Positions 56,869 to 64,000 of a stretch of 64,000 bases of DNA are shown piece after piece. The stretch comes from Advenella kashmirensis W13003. GTDB taxonomy: Bacteria > Pseudomonadota > Gammaproteobacteria > Burkholderiales > Burkholderiaceae_B. The stretch spans positions 109,122-173,121 of the forward strand of contig NZ_KI650981.1 of assembly GCF_000506985.1 (NCBI RefSeq). The letters run 5' to 3'. A program made the translations under genes and the position numbers. Numbering within the stretch: position 1 is the first letter of the stretch; the number at the start of each line of letters is the position of its first letter. The notes beneath the pieces are model-generated. The model was given only the letters and a program-made list of their open reading frames with translations. It ran no database searches and had not been told where the DNA came from.

Positions 56869-58104
56869 TCAGATTTTGGTGTTGATGGGGGGAAGTACGC
56901 CGTTCAGATAGTAATTTCCGACGGCTTTGGCTTTGTAGGCGACCGGATCGTGTGTCGTATGCGTACGCGCATTCCGCCAATGACGATCGAAATTCCAGTT
57001 GCGTGTCGTGGCACTCGCGCCGCCCACCTGAAAAAGCATCTCGCTCACGCGCAGGCAGGCGGATGTTGCCGCGATCTTGGCCTCGGCGACGATGATGGAG
57101 GCGTGACCCAATTCGGTATCAGTTGCCGGTTCGCCGATTGCGTCGGGTACGACCGATTGCAATACGACGGCTGCGCGTTCCACCATTGCCTGTGCGCCAT
57201 GGGCCAGCGCCGCCATTTCGCCGACTGCCTGTTGCAGGTAGGGATCGTCACTGCCCCGGGAAACCCCGGCCTCCGGTACCGGACGGGCACGGCTGCGTCC
57301 ATACTCGCACGCGTCCGCGAAGGCGGCCAGAGCGATGCCGCTATCAATGGCAGCATGCAATAATTGTGCGTAAGCGCCCTCATAGGTCCTGACAGTACCC
57401 GGCGCAGGAAGCAGCATCTGCTCGTCATCGGCCACTGCGACGCTGCGCAAGCGCACAGTGCCGGATGCAGTCGTGCGCTGCCCCATTCCATCCCAGTCGT
57501 CCATGACCTCCACCCCTTGCCGGTTGCGCGGCACCAGGGCGATGCTGCGCATGCCGTCGTCACGCTGCGCCAGAATATAGAAGTGGCTTGCGTACAGGCT
57601 GCCGGTGCAGTAGTGTTTGTCGCCGCTCAGTTCCCATCTGTCTGCATTGCGGGAAAGCTGCACTTTGATCTCTCCCACAACGGCACCGCCTCGTTCGGCC
57701 GATGCGTTTGTGATAATTGCACCCTGCCGGACGAGTGAAAAATACTTTGCACGCTGGTCCGGTTTACCATAAATCCGGATTTTTTCCAGGCCGCAAGCAT
57801 GCGGCTGCAATGCCTGCGCGATATTGGGGTCCGCTTGCGCCAATCGGGAAAATAGCCTGACTTGCTCGGTGATGCCGATACTTGCGCCGCCATATTCGCG
57901 GGGAACGCGGGCCGCCGCAAATCCGAGATCGATGAGCTTGCGAATCTCCTGATAGGGCAACTCCCGCTCCCGGTCGCGTTGGGCGGCGCCGCTCGCCAGT
58001 TCAGCGAAACACGCTGACAGTGAGTCTTTCATCGTGCACCAGTCGGAGCGTTGTTCGTGCGCTGGCGCAAGCGGTTTAGGTAATAGCGAGTCCACGGTGC
58101 TCAT
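56869..58104 (-). CDS. acyl-CoA-dehydrogenase-fold flavoprotein, SfnB/DszC-like
   Basis: The 411-residue protein has DKHYCTGSLYASHFYILAQR and DDWDGMGQRTTASGTVRLRS, the same signatures as its paralogue at 52,702. It should be a flavin-dependent oxygenase or desaturase of an organosulfur compound. The start ATG at 58,104 overlaps the stop of the upstream aldolase gene as ATGA, so the longer frame from 58,317 is rejected. It ends 11 bp before the LLM gene. Confidence 0.87.
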   Translation of the reverse strand: MSTVDSLLPKPLAPAHEQRSDWCTMKDSLSACFAELASGAAQRDRERELPYQEIRKLIDLGFAAARVPREYGGASIGITEQVRLFSRLAQADPNIAQALQPHACGLEKIRIYGKPDQRAKYFSLVRQGAIITNASAERGGAVVGEIKVQLSRNADRWELSGDKHYCTGSLYASHFYILAQRDDGMRSIALVPRNRQGVEVMDDWDGMGQRTTASGTVRLRSVAVADDEQMLLPAPGTVRTYEGAYAQLLHAAIDSGIALAAFADACEYGRSRARPVPEAGVSRGSDDPYLQQAVGEMAALAHGAQAMVERAAVVLQSVVPDAIGEPATDTELGHASIIVAEAKIAATSACLRVSEMLFQVGGASATTRNWNFDRHWRNARTHTTHDPVAYKAKAVGNYYLNGVLPPINTKI

Positions 58105-58892
58105 GATGCATAATCCGGTTCGCGTTTGTCCAGCAGGCGGCGCAATGCTTCGAAGTGCAACTGGCTGGCCGGTTTGTGGCCTGCAGTGTCCTTGCTGTGC
58201 AGTGCCGTGTTGCGAATTTGATGCTGGACCTTGGCCACTTGTTCCGGTGTCAGCGTTTTGGTGGGCAGGCCGGTCCATAATGCGTGCAAATGCACGCGCG
58301 CGTAGCGTTCCAGGCAATAGAGTCGATCATAAGCTTCAGCCACGGTACTGCCTGTGACAAGGACACCGTGATTTGCCATGAATAAAATGGTTTTTTCTCC
58401 CAGCGCTGCTGCAACCCGCTCTCCCTCGGACCAGTCGCGCGCCAGCCCTTCATATTGATCGTCGTAGGCAATTTGATCGATGAGCAGCGCTTCGGTTTGC
58501 CCAAGAGCCTGCAATCTTTGATCTTGCAGGCGCACCAATGCACTGGTGTATGCCATATGAGTATGCAGAACAACCGCGTGTTTGGGGTGGGCGGCATGCA
58601 CGGGTGCATGAATACAGTAAGCGGATCGCTGTAGAATGCCTTCGCCTTCCAGTATGCGGCCGGCGAAATCGATGGTGAGCAATTGGCTGGCCCGTACCTC
58701 GCTCCAATGAAGCCCGAAGGGCGGAACATAGAAGCGGTCGGTGAAACCCGGGACACGTGCGGTGAGATGATTGTAGATACCTTCAGTCAGATCGTGCCAG
58801 ACAGCCAGGCGGTGCGCGGCTGCAAGATCCTCTCGTTGCTGTTGCGCCTGCTGCTGAACGGCTGAAAAATCGGGATGGATAAGTGATGGCAT
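58101..58892 (-). CDS. class II aldolase/adducin-family protein
   Basis: The 263-residue protein has the class II aldolase fold with HTHMAYTSALVRL supplying two metal-binding histidines and FMANHGVLVTGSTVAEAYDR supplying the glycine loop and a third. It may cleave a carbon skeleton left after sulfur removal. The substrate is unknown. It overlaps the following flavoprotein gene by four bases. Confidence 0.85.
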   Translation of the reverse strand: MPSLIHPDFSAVQQQAQQQREDLAAAHRLAVWHDLTEGIYNHLTARVPGFTDRFYVPPFGLHWSEVRASQLLTIDFAGRILEGEGILQRSAYCIHAPVHAAHPKHAVVLHTHMAYTSALVRLQDQRLQALGQTEALLIDQIAYDDQYEGLARDWSEGERVAAALGEKTILFMANHGVLVTGSTVAEAYDRLYCLERYARVHLHALWTGLPTKTLTPEQVAKVQHQIRNTALHSKDTAGHKPASQLHFEALRRLLDKREPDYAS

Positions 58893-58943
58893 GATGTATG
58901 TTTGCTATGTGAATTTAATATGTTGCGTGGGTGACCTGCGTGA

Positions 58944-59783
58944 TTACTTGCCGTTTTGCTGCACACGTGGATTGAACAGGTCATTGAGGCCGTTACCCAG
59001 TAACATCAGGCTAATGACCGTAACAAATATCGCAGCGCCGGGCAGCGCTGTCATATACCATGCGGTCCGCAGCGTGGAGCGACCCATGCCGATCATGCTG
59101 CCCCAGGAAATGACGCCAGGATCGCCCAGGCCCAGAAACGACAATGATGCCTCGGTCAAAATGGCATGAGCCATCAGCACCGATGTTGTGACCACAACGG
59201 GCGCCAGACTGTTGGGTAAAACGTGCGAGAGCAGAATCCGATAGCCGGGGAGGCCTATGGTGTGAGCCGCCGTGACGAATTCTGCGTTGCGCACACGCAG
59301 GGCTTCGGCGCGCACCAGGCGGGCAATCTGCGGCCATGCCGTGATGCCAATGGCAAAGATAATGCTGTAGATTGACGGTTCGAGTATCACGACCAGCACA
59401 ACGGCAAACAGAAAACTGGGAAACGTCTGGAACATCTCTGTCAGACGCATCAAAACATCATCGATCCAGCCGCCTGCGTACCCGGCCACTACGCCCAGAG
59501 CGATACCGATGGTCACCGATAGCAGCGCGGCGAAAAAACCGACAGCCAGCGACACGCTTGCTGCGTGCATCAAGCCTGCGCCCATGTCGCGGCCCATCAT
59601 GTCCGTGCCAAGATAGTGGTCGGGTGCGCCCGGCCACAGATTCGCGGGCGCGACGATATCCAGCGGGTCCTGCGGGTACACGACATTGGCCAGCAGTGCA
59701 CACAGGATGATCAGTAACAGCAGTCCCGATCCCAGCATTAACGCCCGGGATTGCCGGAATTTTTGAACAAGACGCAGGTTCAT
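58944..59783 (-). CDS. ABC transporter permease, DppC type
   Basis: The 279-residue membrane protein has about six hydrophobic segments, HYLGTDMMGRDMGAGLMH before the core domain, and the EAA loop EFVTAAHTIGLPGYRILLSH. It pairs with the DppB-type protein, whose gene overlaps its start by four bases. No ATPase genes are in the window, so it must borrow or lie next to unseen ones. Confidence 0.92.
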   Translation of the reverse strand: MNLRLVQKFRQSRALMLGSGLLLLIILCALLANVVYPQDPLDIVAPANLWPGAPDHYLGTDMMGRDMGAGLMHAASVSLAVGFFAALLSVTIGIALGVVAGYAGGWIDDVLMRLTEMFQTFPSFLFAVVLVVILEPSIYSIIFAIGITAWPQIARLVRAEALRVRNAEFVTAAHTIGLPGYRILLSHVLPNSLAPVVVTTSVLMAHAILTEASLSFLGLGDPGVISWGSMIGMGRSTLRTAWYMTALPGAAIFVTVISLMLLGNGLNDLFNPRVQQNGK

Positions 59784-60769
59784 GAGCGTTTTCCTGCAAT
59801 TCTGGGATCAAGCAGGGCGTACAGAATATCCACAAGAAGATTCATAAAGACCACGAGTAAAGAGCTGAACAGAAAGACGCCCATCAGCAGATTGATGTCA
59901 CGGTTGAAGACGGCGTCATAGGCCAGCCGGCCCAGTCCGGGCCAGGCAAAAATGGTTTCGATTACGATCGACCCGCCCAGCAGGGATGCCAGTTGCAGGC
60001 CCGTTAATGTGACCACGGGCAGCAGCGCATTGCGCAGAACATGTTTGACGGCTATGCGCGATTCGCTCAAGCCTTTGGCGCGCGCGGTGCGCACGAAGTC
60101 CAGTCCATAGACTTCAAGCATGGCCGAGCGTGTCACCCGAACGTAAATAGACAGATAGAAAAACGCCAGTGTTGAAGCGGGCAGGACCAGATGACGAACA
60201 AGCTCGGCCATCCCGGCCCAACTGGCCAGGGGCGGGCCGCCGATGCTGGTCATGCCGGCGGACGGAAGCCATCGCAGGTTGACCGAGAAGATGACGATCA
60301 ATACAAGTCCGACCCAGAAAACAGGCGTGGCAAATCCTAGTGTCGAGACCAGGGAAATGGCTTCGTCCAATAGGCTGCCCCGGTACCTTGCCGACAGCAC
60401 ACCTAACGTCACGCCGATGACGGTGGCCAGCATAATACTGGTCAGCATCAGCACCAGAGTCGGTCCCACGCGGTCAACAATCAGATCGGCCACCGGCATG
60501 CCATGGCGGAAAGAGAAGCCGAGATCGAAATGGAGCAAGTTCTTGAGGTAATTAAAAAATACCGTGCTCGCTGGCAGATCAAGGTTGAATTGACGACGCA
60601 ACTGTTCCATATACTCAGGCGTGGCCGACCCTGACTCGCCCGCAATGACATCGGCCAGATCACCCGGTGCAAGGCGTAGCAGCACATAGGTAACCAGAAT
60701 AATCAGAAGCACGATGGGGACTAATTGAAGCAATCGGCGCGCGATATAGGTAAATAAGGAGTTGTTCAT
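59780..60769 (-). CDS. ABC transporter permease, DppB type
   Basis: The 329-residue membrane protein starts MNNSLFTYIARRLLQLVPIV and has the EAA loop DFVRTARAKGLSESRIAVKH. The start at 60,769 follows a GGAG-type site; the frame open to 60,982 is rejected because its added residues look like a non-coding mirror of the SDR gene. It overlaps dppC by four bases. Confidence 0.92.
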   Translation of the reverse strand: MNNSLFTYIARRLLQLVPIVLLIILVTYVLLRLAPGDLADVIAGESGSATPEYMEQLRRQFNLDLPASTVFFNYLKNLLHFDLGFSFRHGMPVADLIVDRVGPTLVLMLTSIMLATVIGVTLGVLSARYRGSLLDEAISLVSTLGFATPVFWVGLVLIVIFSVNLRWLPSAGMTSIGGPPLASWAGMAELVRHLVLPASTLAFFYLSIYVRVTRSAMLEVYGLDFVRTARAKGLSESRIAVKHVLRNALLPVVTLTGLQLASLLGGSIVIETIFAWPGLGRLAYDAVFNRDINLLMGVFLFSSLLVVFMNLLVDILYALLDPRIAGKRS

Positions 60770-60794
60770 GTTTGACAATATCCGCTGCGTATGA

Positions 60795-61613
60795 TCAGAT
60801 GACCGGCGCGGCGCCGCCGTGGACGGGAATAATCGCGCCGACGACATAACTGGATCGCTGGCTTGCCAGGAACAACGCGACCTGTGCAATCTCCTCCGGT
60901 CTGCCGTAACGGCCCAGCGGAATCTGGGACGCGCCTTCCGCGAATGCCTGCTCGCGCGTGATACCCCGACGCTGGCTCTCAAGTGCCAAGGCCTGTTCGA
61001 TACGGCCGGTCAGGGTGAATCCCGGGTTGATTCCGTTGATGCGAATGCCATAGGGTGCATAATGTGCCGCGAGTCCGACAGTGGCCAACATCAGGGCGGC
61101 ATTGGCCGAGCCGCCTGCAAGGTGGCTTGATGTCGGCTGTTTACCACCCGTGCCGATAATGTTGACCACGACGCCGATTGACTCTTCGTTTCGAGCCCGC
61201 TCCGGCGCTTGGGAGGTCCAGCGTTGCAGCACGGCATGCAGTGTGTGCAGATTAGGATAGAATTTGGCATCAAAAGTCTCGCGCCACAGTTCGGGTGTCA
61301 ACGTTTCAGGCGTATGGCGCTTGGCCGCGCCTGCGCTATTGATCAATATGTCTATGGGGCCGAGCTGGCTTTCGATGCTTTCCAGGGCGCGTTGCGATTC
61401 GACGACGTCCAGTAAATCTGCTGCTGCAGTCGCGACAGGTAATCCGTCGTCCGCCAGGCTACGTACCGCCTTGTCCAGATTTTCGCGCGACCGCGAAATA
61501 ATGCCGACCCTGGCTCCTTCCTGGGCGAACAGGCGCGCCGTTGCCAGACCGATTCCCTGGCTGCCGCCGGTCACCAGAACGACTTTATTTTCAAATTCCT
61601 GTGACATCGTCAC
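60795..61613 (-). CDS. SDR-like protein lacking the catalytic Tyr-Lys
   Basis: The 272-residue protein has the nucleotide loop VTGGSQGIGLATARLFA and the NSAGAA motif of SDRs. At the active site, where Tyr-x3-Lys is expected, the sequence reads SSHLAGGSANAAL, with neither Tyr nor Lys. The C-terminus (IIPVHGGAAPVI) is SDR-like. It may bind NAD(P) without classical dehydrogenase chemistry, or use other residues. It lies between the binding-protein and permease genes. Confidence 0.85.
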   Translation of the reverse strand: MTMSQEFENKVVLVTGGSQGIGLATARLFAQEGARVGIISRSRENLDKAVRSLADDGLPVATAAADLLDVVESQRALESIESQLGPIDILINSAGAAKRHTPETLTPELWRETFDAKFYPNLHTLHAVLQRWTSQAPERARNEESIGVVVNIIGTGGKQPTSSHLAGGSANAALMLATVGLAAHYAPYGIRINGINPGFTLTGRIEQALALESQRRGITREQAFAEGASQIPLGRYGRPEEIAQVALFLASQRSSYVVGAIIPVHGGAAPVI

Positions 61614-61661
61614 TCCGTTTCAAGGGTTACTGTTGCTTGTTGCGACAATTGCACAATGCTT

Positions 61662-63275
61662 TTATGGTTCGAGCCAAAGCGTTTTCAGTGAAGACAGTGC
61701 GCCGTCAGGCGCTTTGTTCAGGCCATGCAGCCTTTTGCTGTACACAGTGAAATTGGCTTGTTCAAACAAGGGAATCACTGGTAGATCCTGTTGGGCCAGG
61801 CGCTGGAATTGATGAAAGCCTTCCATTCTTTTGTCGCTGCCGGCTTCTACCTGTATCGCCTCGATGATTTTGTCCATTTGCGGATTGGCATATCCCGAGG
61901 CGTTGGTCCAGGCGATTCCCGGCGCAATTGACTTTGACCAATAATGACGGAATCCGCCCACCTGAGGATCCATGGTTGGCACCCAGCGCCCCGTATTGAT
62001 ATCGAAATTGTGATCGGTGTATACGGCTTTAAGATGTCCTGGAATATCGCGATTGCGGATGTTGACGTCGATACCGACACGCTTAAGCGATTGGCGGATA
62101 AATTCCGCATTGTTTTTGAACGCTTCGTGAAAATTCTGATATTCCTGATTCAGCGTAAACCTTACGCCGTTCTCTTTGCGAGGATAGCCCGCAGCATCGA
62201 GCAATTGCTCCGCCCGCTTGGGGTCGAACGCATACTGGGGCACATCTTTTGTCGTATAAAATGTTTTCAGGCTGGATGGCACCGGTCCGGTGGCCGGCTT
62301 GCCCAGTCCATACCAAACGACGTCCACGAGCGCCTTGCGGTCAATTGCATGGGCGATCGCGCGACGCACGTCGGGATTCTGCAAGATCGGGGTGCGCAAA
62401 TTGAATTCCAGGAAGACGTAAGCCGATTGCCATGCGTAGCCATCCAGGCTGACGGCAAGGTTGGGATTAGATCGGATGCGTTGGATATCCGACAAAGGAA
62501 CCGGATCGAACGGGGCGTAATCCGCCTCACCTGTTTCCAGCGCCGCTGCACGAGAGCCTGCATCCGGAATGAATCGAAAAACGAGTTTATCCAGATAGGG
62601 CTTGCCGGTATCCCAATAGTTGGGGTTACGATCCAGCACGATATATTGACCTTTCTTCCACTCCTTGAAAACAAAGGGGCCGGTTCCGACGGGTTTCAGA
62701 TTATAGGGATTGGTGAGAATATCGGTTCCTGCATATAGATGCTTTGGAAGCACTTGTCCTTCGATGGCATTAAGAGAGCTGAATACAACCAGAGAGGGGT
62801 GACTCAAATGAAATACGACGGTGTGCTCATCAGGTGTATCGACCGATTCAATCGCTGCAAAGGTATTGCGGCTGCGGGGATGGGTTTTTTTCCAGACCTC
62901 CATGGCGCTAAATTGCACATCAGCCGATGTGAACGGCTTGCCGTCGTGCCACTTGACGCCCTTGCGAAGTTTGAAGGTAATGGTTTTGCCATCTTCGGCG
63001 ACTTTCCAGGAGGTAGCCAACGAAGGCTGCAACTGCTGTTTTTCATCAAAGCTGAGCAAGCCTTCCAGAACATTGCTGGCGACCACACCGATCGAAAAAC
63101 TTGTATTGAATGCATTGGTCAACACATTGGGCTCAGGCTGTGCGATAGCGGTCAATGTTCCGCCTCGTACAGGTGTTTCCTGTGCGTTGAGGGCAGGGGA
63201 TCCGAGCAGGCCGAACGCTAGCGCGATGCCAGTCACCAAACGCAAAGTTAAATGTTTATTCTCAATTTGCTTCAT
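61662..63275 (-). CDS. ABC transporter substrate-binding protein, family 5 (peptide type)
   Basis: The 537-residue exported protein (signal TGIALAFGLLGSPALNA-Q) is the first gene of the minus-strand cluster. It has VRGGTLTAIAQPEPNVLTNA and VKWHDGKPFTSADVQFSAME. It is a close paralogue of the product at 50,925. It should deliver the substrate to the DppB/DppC-type permeases encoded 0.9 kb downstream. Confidence 0.92.
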   Translation of the reverse strand: MKQIENKHLTLRLVTGIALAFGLLGSPALNAQETPVRGGTLTAIAQPEPNVLTNAFNTSFSIGVVASNVLEGLLSFDEKQQLQPSLATSWKVAEDGKTITFKLRKGVKWHDGKPFTSADVQFSAMEVWKKTHPRSRNTFAAIESVDTPDEHTVVFHLSHPSLVVFSSLNAIEGQVLPKHLYAGTDILTNPYNLKPVGTGPFVFKEWKKGQYIVLDRNPNYWDTGKPYLDKLVFRFIPDAGSRAAALETGEADYAPFDPVPLSDIQRIRSNPNLAVSLDGYAWQSAYVFLEFNLRTPILQNPDVRRAIAHAIDRKALVDVVWYGLGKPATGPVPSSLKTFYTTKDVPQYAFDPKRAEQLLDAAGYPRKENGVRFTLNQEYQNFHEAFKNNAEFIRQSLKRVGIDVNIRNRDIPGHLKAVYTDHNFDINTGRWVPTMDPQVGGFRHYWSKSIAPGIAWTNASGYANPQMDKIIEAIQVEAGSDKRMEGFHQFQRLAQQDLPVIPLFEQANFTVYSKRLHGLNKAPDGALSSLKTLWLEP

Positions 63276-63555
63276 TCCGGTTTATCCAAAAAAAATCACT
63301 AATGTGATATTCGAGTGAACTCATGATAACGATTCATTTGTTATGCAAAAAATACAAATTAAGAATTTATTTATGTGATTCGGTGAGGGTAGCGGCCTGG
63401 GACGCCCGTCGTGTCTGTGTTTCCGTACTGCGCCAACCCATGCGGCGCACACTTAGTTTTCTTTTGATATTTGATAATAAGAAAGCTGTCTTTTGATCGG
63501 TTGACGACCTGTGCCAATATGTGAACCGATTCATTCTCGGTAGAAATTTTTTCGT
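63276..63555. promoter_or_regulatory. divergent promoter region of the organosulfur-type cluster
   Basis: The 280-bp AT-rich region separates the first cluster gene from the LacI-type regulator. An imperfect inverted repeat, ATAAC (63,326-63,330) and GTTAT (63,340-63,344), is a possible operator. No gene is supported here. Confidence 0.45.
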
Positions 63556-64000
63556 ATGTCTGTGACGAGTTCCGCAAAAAACAAGGTCAGTCGTACGACT
63601 GTGCGAGATGTGGCCAGGTTGGCAGGCGTGTCGGTCGGAACCGTGTCGCGTGTCGTCAATCGCGTAGACAACGTGACGCCTTTGATTCGTTCACGAGTCG
63701 AAGCAGCGATGATTTCTCTGAACTGGAAACCAAGCATGCTAGCCCAAAACATGCGAGACCAGTCCTCCCGCATGGTCGGATTTATCTTTTCCGATCTGGA
63801 TAATCCGCTGTTTGCTTCCATGGTCAAGGGAGCAGAGAGCGTGCTGACCAAAGCCGGTTACCAGTTGATTGTTGGCAGCAGCAATGATTCAGCCGAACAC
63901 GAGCGCAGTCTGATTGAGCTTTTCGGACAAAGACAGGCAGATGGGTTGATCTTCACCATGACGGACGAAGGGAATCCCGATGTGCTGGCAAGCCTCTCGC
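63556..64000 (+). CDS. LacI-family transcriptional regulator, partial (3' end off the window)
   Basis: The first 148 residues are visible. They show the LacI helix-turn-helix (TVRDVARLAGVSVGTVSRVV), a hinge helix with LNWKPSMLAQNMR, and the start of the periplasmic-binding-fold domain (MVGFIFSDLDNPLFASMVKG). It is divergent from the ten-gene minus-strand cluster, so it probably represses that cluster in response to a small-molecule ligand. Confidence 0.92.
   Translation, partial: MSVTSSAKNKVSRTTVRDVARLAGVSVGTVSRVVNRVDNVTPLIRSRVEAAMISLNWKPSMLAQNMRDQSSRMVGFIFSDLDNPLFASMVKGAESVLTKAGYQLIVGSSNDSAEHERSLIELFGQRQADGLIFTMTDEGNPDVLASLS

Noticed and set aside
56858-56980. Extended N-terminus of the LLM monooxygenase
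   Set aside because: The extra 41 residues overlap the upstream flavoprotein gene and are not family-like; the internal ATG at 56,857 gives the standard length.
60770-60982. Extended N-terminus of the DppB-type permease
   Set aside because: The added residues are Arg/Ser-rich shadow of the SDR gene, and MNNSLFTYIARRLLQ is the normal DppB start.

Overview
The window looks like a chromosomal segment of a betaproteobacterium of the order Burkholderiales, most likely family Alcaligenaceae (Bordetella/Achromobacter/Advenella relatives). This rests on gene content and neighbourhoods (aroQ-accB-accC-prmA-DUF3426 protein, a Lys/Ala-repeat histone H1-like protein, rplM-rpsI-argC-erpA, anmK next to tyrS, glyA-nrdR-ribD-ribE). 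The genus is an inference; no rRNA or marker comparison could be run.

Layout. (1) 1-29,230 is core genome: cell-wall recycling (mpl, anmK), fatty-acid synthesis (accBC), translation (prmA, gltX, tyrS, rplM, rpsI), Fe-S assembly (erpA), arginine (argC), one-carbon metabolism (glyA), NrdR, riboflavin (ribD, ribE), plus an orphan TRAP binding protein and the histone-like gene, which carries a nearly perfect 150-bp internal tandem repeat. (2) A tRNA-Ser(GGA) at 29,303-29,390 marks the edge of an AT-richer accessory island (about 29,390-35,200). The island holds the C-terminal stump of a phage-type integrase, a PD-(D/E)XK-like nuclease, two unrecognised proteins, a DUF2806 protein, gene fragments, an MFS transporter and a BrnT/BrnA toxin-antitoxin pair. 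A partial copy of the tRNA 5' half lies just upstream of the tRNA. (3) 35,200-43,820 is an efflux and regulator region: two LysR regulators, a cyclophilin-like protein, three more MFS exporters, a TetR regulator and an SDR enzyme. (4) 43,889-50,923 is the most interesting locus. A perfect 18-bp Zur-like palindrome overlaps a promoter in front of a TonB-dependent receptor, an exported and membrane-anchored CobN-like protein, a MotA/TolQ/ExbB proton-channel protein and a DUF2149 protein that looks like an ExbD substitute. (5) 50,925-63,275 is a run of ten genes on the minus strand that looks like an organosulfur-scavenging cluster: two family-5 binding proteins, two DszC/SfnB-like flavoproteins, a four-domain rhodanese, an FMN monooxygenase, a class II aldolase, two peptide-type ABC permeases and an SDR lacking its catalytic residues. 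A divergent LacI-type regulator begins at 63,556 and runs off the window.

How they may work together. In region 4 the receptor would bring a metal or metallophore across the outer membrane. The CobN-like protein, predicted to sit in the periplasm, would handle it, and the ExbB/DUF2149 pair would supply proton-motive energy. CobN chelatases normally need the cytoplasmic CobS/CobT AAA+ partners, and no such genes are here. In region 5 the transporter would import an organosulfur compound, the flavoproteins would oxidise and cleave it, and the rhodanese would carry the released sulfur.
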